Below are positions 7,431 to 10,467 of a stretch of DNA of 10,467 bases, one piece after another. Where the stretch lies: NCBI GenBank assembly GCA_035559295.1, contig DATMBL010000315.1, positions 1 through 10,467 on the forward strand, given 5' to 3'. The position numbers and the translations under genes were made by a program. The notes under the pieces are model-generated. The model did no database searches and was not told the DNA's origin. It saw only the letters and a program-made list of their open reading frames with translations. How positions within the stretch are numbered: the stretch's first letter is position 1; each line of letters starts with the position of its first letter. Source of the DNA: DATMBL01 sp035559295. GTDB lineage: Bacteria > Desulfobacterota > Binatia > UBA9968.

Positions 7431-8372
7431 ATGCAAATCTCATTAACGTGGTGGATCGCTCTTGTAACCGTCGTTGCTGTGATGCTGGCGATCGATCTGT
7501 GGGCTTATCGAGGCAGGCCGGCCGAGTCGCGCAGGAGGACATTGACATGGACCATCATCTGGATCGCCGCGGGATTGATATTTGGAGCGTTCGTTTGGGC
7601 GTCCTTGGGCGCGCGAGCCGCCCACGAGTATTACGCCGCCTATGCCATCGAAAAGGCGCTCAGCCTTGACAATGTCTTCCTGTTTTACGTGATCTTTCAA
7701 AGCCTCAACGTGCCGAGCAAGTTTCAGCACAAGGTTCTCTTTTGGGGTATTTTAGGGGCGATCGTCTTCCGCGGAGTCTTTATTTTTCTCGGCGTGGCAG
7801 CGATCGAACGCTGGCACTGGATTTCCTACGTTTTTGCTCTCGTTCTCTTGTACGCCGCCTGGCAGGCGTTTCGTAAGGATCCCGCGGCTCAGGAAGAAAA
7901 CCGAACGGTCAAGTGGTTGTCGCGACATATACCGATGAAGGAGGACATCGAGCATGGACGGTTCGTGGAGCGAAAGGACGGCGGTCGCGCCGCGACTCCG
8001 CTCCTTGTGGCGCTTCTCGCAATCGAGGCCAGCGATGTGATGTTTGCCATCGACTCCGTACCGGCCGCCCTGGCGATCACCCGTAACCGCTTTCTGGTTT
8101 ACAGCGCAAATATCTTTGCGGTTTTGGGGCTGCGCGCGCTCTATCTGTTTTTGAGCGCAACTATCGTGCGGCTCCGCTACTTACACTACGGACTTGCCGC
8201 CGTGCTCGCATTCGCAGCAATAAAGATTCTCGCCGATGAGTGGCTGCCGATCCCGCCGCTGGTTTCGATCGGGATCATCGTGGTGTTTATCGGTGTGGCC
8301 GTTTGGGCCAGTCTGCGCGCCCGGGAAAAGCCTGCGCAGCACGCGGCGAAAGACGCCGATTCGGGCACCTGA
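7431..8372 (+). CDS. TerC/Alx family integral membrane protein (probable metal-ion exporter)
   Basis: 313-residue polytopic inner-membrane protein. TerC/Alx relatives export manganese or act in metal loading and tellurite or pH stress. Seven to nine hydrophobic segments are visible (about 5-22, 39-60, 68-90, 103-124, 129-145, 188-206, 222-245, 252-268, 277-295). Both family motifs are present: EKALSLDNVFLFYVIF (74-89, with Asp80) and AIEASDVMFAIDSVPAALAIT (197-217, with Asp202 and Asp208); these acidic residues lie inside membrane helices and fit a cation path. A cytoplasmic loop (about 147-187) has the usual variable charged content. ATG 7431 fits the family N-terminus, although the ribosome site (CGGGA touching the ATG) is poor. 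I saw no convincing yybP-ykoY manganese riboswitch in the 217-base divergent upstream region. The 3' end is overlapped by a small antisense ORF. Confidence 0.9.
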   Translation: MQISLTWWIALVTVVAVMLAIDLWAYRGRPAESRRRTLTWTIIWIAAGLIFGAFVWASLGARAAHEYYAAYAIEKALSLDNVFLFYVIFQSLNVPSKFQHKVLFWGILGAIVFRGVFIFLGVAAIERWHWISYVFALVLLYAAWQAFRKDPAAQEENRTVKWLSRHIPMKEDIEHGRFVERKDGGRAATPLLVALLAIEASDVMFAIDSVPAALAITRNRFLVYSANIFAVLGLRALYLFLSATIVRLRYLHYGLAAVLAFAAIKILADEWLPIPPLVSIGIIVVFIGVAVWASLRAREKPAQHAAKDADSGT

Positions 8373-8602
8373 CGGACCGCACGGTATCCCAACCGGGAGC
8401 GTTTAGGCTGCATGTCTTTCACGGCGATAATCGAATCGAGCGGACACAGCACTTTAAATTGGTGGTCACCGGCGGTTTCTCTCCAGCTGGCACCGTAGGC
8501 ATCCGCGCCAAAGGTGCTTTGCCCGTCGATTGAGGCAACCTCGTGCCATCCATCCGCAAGAAGCACACACCGCAGTCTTTCGGGATTGAGCTTCAGAGCC
8601 AT
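8186..8602 (-). CDS. Small hypothetical protein, possibly with run-through C-terminus
   Basis: The frame from ATG 8602 has a very good ribosome site (GGAG followed by 8 bases, then ATG). Residues 1-63 read like a real small protein: NPERLRCVLLADGWHEV, then WRETAGDHQFKVLCPLDSIIAVK. I recall similar small uncharacterised proteins with a DGWHEV block, a Gly-Ala-x-Trp segment and a CPL-S-I-AV end, usually stopping soon after; I cannot name a family. Here the frame continues for another 70 codons antisense to the terC 3' end, and that part is low-complexity and unconvincing. A +1 shift at the CCTAAA (8405-8410) would give a stop right after the conserved-looking end, so the natural stop may have been lost. 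The N-terminal half is more credible than the full 138 residues. Confidence 0.45.
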   Translation of the reverse strand: MALKLNPERLRCVLLADGWHEVASIDGQSTFGADAYGASWRETAGDHQFKVLCPLDSIIAVKDMQPKRSRLGYRAVRQVPESASFAACCAGFSRARRLAQTATPINTTMIPIETSGGIGSHSSARIFIAANASTAASP

Positions 8603-8650
8603 CGGACCGTTCTCCGTAACTCACCGTATGCCGTTCCCACCGAAACCGTA

Positions 8651-8899
8651 TCAGGCGCACTGCTCGAAGCCGCCGTTCAGCCCGCCGCTTTTTTCCACGT
8701 CGCCGTTCAGGATTTCAATCTCATCGGCAAAGACGTATGTCGATCCGTTCGCGTCCCATGAAACCAAAATCAGCCGTCGGCCCAGATTTTCGATTTCGTG
8801 AGCGATCTTTCCTTCACTGTGCGCCGGAATGAGTCCGCCGGGACTTCGGATGACCCGTTTCGCCCTGCAACGCATTCCCTGCCGTTTGAAATTCATCAT
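8651..8899 (-). CDS. Small hypothetical protein, SH3/KOW-barrel-like
   Basis: 82-residue soluble protein. The central part, SPGGLIPAHSEGKIAHEIE then RRLILVSWDANGSTYVF and DEIEIL, has the alternating strand pattern and Gly/Asp turns of a small beta-barrel (KOW- or SH3-like). I recall uncharacterised small proteins with the same SPGG-IP, ENLGRRL-VWD and VF-EIEI layout, but cannot assign a family name or function. Translation could begin at 8899, the adjacent ATG 8896, or Met9 (8875). The first is taken here; GAGAG lies 14 bases upstream, which is long. It lies 48 bases before the next small minus-strand gene, so the two may form one short transcript. Confidence 0.6.
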   Translation of the reverse strand: MMNFKRQGMRCRAKRVIRSPGGLIPAHSEGKIAHEIENLGRRLILVSWDANGSTYVFADEIEILNGDVEKSGGLNGGFEQCA

Positions 8900-9122
8900 G
8901 ATCCGGTCCCGTTCTCTCTACGATTCGGTTGCCCGACCGGTATCCTCAACCAGGTCGGTTTGCATTGCCGACAAAACGCAACGATTGTGCCAGCCGAATA
9001 AGCCGCGCACGCCTTAGGAAGCGCCGATCATAGCCGCAAGTTCACGCTTTGCCGTTTTTTGTTTCGAATCAAATACAATCGCCACTGTAGACCGTTCTCT
9101 CATGTTTCATTGGTGGAAAATA

Positions 9123-9150
9123 TCCGGCGACCGCTTTATCGGTCTCCGGA
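9123..9150. other. Strong hairpin upstream of ku
   Basis: TCCGG, one mismatch, GACCG, a six-base loop CTTTAT, CGGTC, one mismatch, CCGGA: ten paired bases with a single C/T mismatch. There is no T-run after it on the plus strand; on the minus strand it is followed by TATTTTCC. It could be a structured RNA element or a weak terminator. Confidence 0.55.
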
Positions 9151-9259
9151 GAACTCCTGCTTTGCAGATTAACTCCATAACTCCGGCCTTGCCACCGGCC
9201 AAGCCTATACCGCGACCGGAAGGGGGGTTCACGTTCGAGGGGCGGCGCCCTCATGTTTT

Positions 9260-9293
9260 CGCCCTTCGGGACGAAGGCGGATTTCGCGTTTTT
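9260..9293 (+). terminator. Terminator-like hairpin with T-run upstream of ku
   Basis: CGCCCTTCG pairs with CGAAGGCG (one bulged base, GGA loop, 9260-9279) and TTTTT follows at 9289-9293. The gap of nine bases between stem and T-run is larger than in classic intrinsic terminators. A second small GC stem with ATGTTTT lies just before it. It would end any transcript arising near 9080, or attenuate transcription into ku. Confidence 0.35.
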
Positions 9294-9352
9294 ACCCACT
9301 CGGCTCCTTGTCCGTAAGGCTCGGAACCCCTGTATCGCTGGGCGGCTACTTT

Positions 9353-9365
9353 TGATACGGTATCA
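9353..9365. promoter_or_regulatory. Perfect palindrome TGATACGGTATCA at the ku start
   Basis: A six-base inverted repeat with a one-base centre ends two bases before the ku ATG, exactly where a ribosome site would be; no Shine-Dalgarno is visible. It could be an operator for a small dimeric repressor, or it could shape the 5' end of a leaderless or short-leader mRNA. Confidence 0.4.
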
Positions 9366-9367
9366 GT

Positions 9368-10213
9368 ATGCCGATCCGTTCAGGAGTGTTATCGTTCGGC
9401 CTGGTATCGATCCCGGTCAAGGTCCATCCCGCAATCCGCGATCAAACCGTTCGCTTTCACTTGCTCCATAAGAAATGCGGCAATCGCATCCAGAATCGCT
9501 GGTACTGTCCCTACGACGAAGAAGCGGTGGGCCGCGAAGACCTGGTGCGCGGGTTCGAAATCACCAAAGGCAAGTATGTTCAGCTCACCGACCGTGAATT
9601 GGAGTCGGTCGAGGCGGAGGCGAACCGGGCAATCGAGCTGAAACAGTTTGTCCCGCTCGATAAGGTCGACCCCGTTTACTTCGAAAGCACCTATTATCTC
9701 GAAGCCGCCGAGGGCGGCGAGAAGCCTTATCGTCTCCTCGCCAAAGCGCTCGAAAAAACCAAGCGCGTGGCGGTCGCGCAACTGGTGAGTCGCGGCAAGG
9801 AAGAGCTGGTCTTAATCCGGCCGCACGCGGGCGGGCTCGTAATGCACACGGCGTATTACGCCGATGAGGTGCGCGACTTCGGTCAAATTCCAAAAGCGGA
9901 GTCGGCGCGCGTCGGAAAGGAAGAAATCGATCTCGGCGAAGGGTTGATCGAGCGGATGTCGGCGGGCGAATTTCGTCCGGATCGGTTTGAGGATAAATAT
10001 CGGATGCGCGTGCTTGGATTGCTCGAGCAGAAGCGCAAGACGGGTGAAACGATCACCGCGCAGGTCGCGGAGCCGAAGCGCCGTGCGCCGACTCCGGTGG
10101 TCGATATTATGGAAGCCCTAAAGGTCAGTCTCGAAAGAGCGCCCGCGCGCAGCAAGCCGGCTCCCGCCCGGCGTAAGCCCGCAGCACGCCGCCCCCGTCA
10201 AAAACGCGCGTAA
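9368..10213 (+). CDS. ku: Ku protein (NHEJ DNA-end-binding)
   Basis: 281-residue bacterial Ku. It forms a homodimeric ring that threads onto double-strand DNA ends, protects them and recruits LigD-type polymerase and ligase. The N-terminus SGVLSFGLVSIPVKVHPA (5-22) and HLLHKKCGNRIQNRWYCP (31-48) are classic Ku blocks, as are RGFEITKGKYVQLTDREL (61-78), DPVYFESTYYLE (101-112), GKEELVLIRPHAGGLVMHT (143-161) and EFRPDRFEDKYR (201-212). From about 237 the tail is rich in Arg, Lys, Ala and Pro, like the basic DNA-binding tails of other bacterial Ku proteins. Length is normal. The start is fixed by the conserved N-terminus even though there is no Shine-Dalgarno. The gene is monocistronic and converges on the 23S rRNA gene; the matching LigD-type polymerase is about 6.4 kb away on the other strand. 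Confidence 0.95.
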   Translation: MPIRSGVLSFGLVSIPVKVHPAIRDQTVRFHLLHKKCGNRIQNRWYCPYDEEAVGREDLVRGFEITKGKYVQLTDRELESVEAEANRAIELKQFVPLDKVDPVYFESTYYLEAAEGGEKPYRLLAKALEKTKRVAVAQLVSRGKEELVLIRPHAGGLVMHTAYYADEVRDFGQIPKAESARVGKEEIDLGEGLIERMSAGEFRPDRFEDKYRMRVLGLLEQKRKTGETITAQVAEPKRRAPTPVVDIMEALKVSLERAPARSKPAPARRKPAARRPRQKRA

Positions 10214-10227
10214 CCGGTCTACGCCGC

Positions 10228-10281
10228 GGTTCAAAGTTCAAGGTCCAAAAAGGTGGGGATCGTACGTTGAACTTTTGAACC
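10228..10281. repeat. TTCAAAGTTCAA inverted repeat between ku and 23S rRNA (possible bidirectional terminator)
   Basis: GGTTCAAAGTTCAA (10228-10241) is repeated inverted as TTGAACTTTTGAACC (10267-10281) with one extra T and a 25-base loop. A further TTTTGAAC copy follows at 10282-10289, and CGTGA/TCACG (10289-10303) forms another small stem. Placed between convergent ku and 23S rRNA genes, it may terminate both. The TTGAAC/TTCAAAG repetition also resembles dispersed intergenic repeats of other environmental genomes (from memory). Confidence 0.5.
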
Positions 10282-10349
10282 TTTTGAACGTGATTCTCTC
10301 ACGACTGAATACGGGGGAGCTTTGGTGCATGAGTCGCAGTAGAAAATAT

Positions 10350-10467
10350 GGTCAAGCCGCACGACCGATTAGTACCGGTTAGCTTCGAGCATTGACTGCT
10401 CTTCCACATCCGGCCTATCAACCTTGTAGTCTACAAGGGGTCTTTAGGGGCCTTTTGGCCCGGGATA
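10350..10467 (-). rRNA. 23S ribosomal RNA, 3' end (partial)
   Basis: The minus strand reads GTTGATAGGCCGG, then GCTAACCGGTACTAAT, CGGTCGTGCGGCTTGACC: the conserved 3' terminal region of bacterial 23S rRNA (E. coli has GTTGATAGGCCGGGTG ... GCTAACCGGTACTAATGAACCGTGAGGCTTAACC). The 3' terminus is placed at about 10350 by matching the GGCTTAACC end; a few bases of uncertainty remain. About 118 bases are in the window; the body of the gene and presumably the rest of the rRNA operon lie beyond the right edge. No 5S gene follows. Confidence 0.93.

Larger units (their letters stand above)
8900..9367. other. Non-coding, hairpin-rich region upstream of ku
   Basis: No credible gene: short ORFs at 9069-9299 (minus) and 9102-9317 (plus) overlap each other and lack recognisable motifs. 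Seen directly: an inverted repeat CCGACC/GGTCGG (8933-8938 and 8953-8958); a weak promoter-like pair TTGCCG (9049-9054) and TACAAT (9074-9079) with a long 19-base spacer; a strong hairpin at 9123-9150; a weaker one near 9185-9206; GAGGG/CCCTC (9237-9241 and 9248-9252) followed by ATGTTTTC; and CGCCCTTCG/CGAAGGCG (9260-9279) followed ten bases later by TTTTT. This could be a leader, a small RNA with terminator, or both. Confidence 0.5.

Noticed and set aside
9055..9075. TTCGAATC, like the T-loop of a tRNA
   Set aside because: No five-base T-stem, anticodon arm or acceptor stem can be built around it.
9069..9317. Overlapping 76- and 71-codon ORFs on opposite strands upstream of ku
   Set aside because: Neither resembles a known protein or has a convincing ribosome site; the hairpins in the same DNA fit a non-coding role better.
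10282..10349. Possible 5S rRNA downstream of the 23S gene
   Set aside because: Too short once the repeats and the ku end are subtracted, and none of the conserved 5S segments is present.
1..10467. CRISPR arrays, insertion sequences, integrases, attachment sites
   Set aside because: No regularly spaced repeats, transposase or integrase motifs, or long terminal inverted repeats were found.

Overview
The window is about 10.5 kb of moderately GC-rich bacterial chromosome. At its right edge is the 3' end of a 23S rRNA gene on the minus strand. The gene set (Ku, a stand-alone LigD-type polymerase, a TerC membrane protein, a DUF3309 miniprotein, a GT4 glycosyltransferase with a debranching-type glucosidase, and a long AI-2E-family permease) is typical of stress or accessory regions in soil and sediment bacteria. 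The rRNA tail and gene content would fit a Desulfobacterota, Myxococcota, Methylomirabilota, Binatota or Acidobacteriota-like organism. The phylum cannot be fixed from this sequence alone.

Layout. 1-1852 (minus): AI-2E family permease with a long cytoplasmic C-terminal extension, cut by the left edge. 1911-2963 (minus): LigD-type primase-polymerase domain protein with no ligase or nuclease domain. 2976 to about 3260 (minus): decayed 3' end of a DNA topoisomerase IB gene, broken by three single-base deletions and one nonsense codon, which once sat directly upstream of the polymerase gene. 3569-3721 (plus): 50-residue DUF3309 membrane miniprotein. 3834-4946 (plus): GT4 glycosyltransferase, convergent with 5057-7213 (minus): amylo-alpha-1,6-glucosidase-like protein. 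7431-8372 (plus): TerC/Alx-type membrane protein, divergent from the glucosidase. 8186-8602 and 8651-8899 (minus): two small unrecognised proteins. 8900-9367: non-coding, hairpin-rich. 9368-10213 (plus): Ku. 10228-10303: inverted repeats. 10350-10467 (minus): 23S rRNA 3' end, with no 5S gene after it in the window.

How the parts fit together. Ku binds double-strand DNA ends and LigD-type polymerases fill gaps and add nucleotides there, so the two outer parts of the window supply two of the activities of bacterial non-homologous end joining. The ligase must be encoded elsewhere. Between them lie an alpha-glucan or glycoside cassette, a probable metal-ion exporter and small membrane or soluble proteins, a mix often seen in desiccation and general-stress regions. 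The most unusual points are the topoisomerase IB remnant, the cobalamin-module-like tail on the permease, the structured non-coding DNA before ku with a perfect palindrome against its start codon, and the missing 5S gene.
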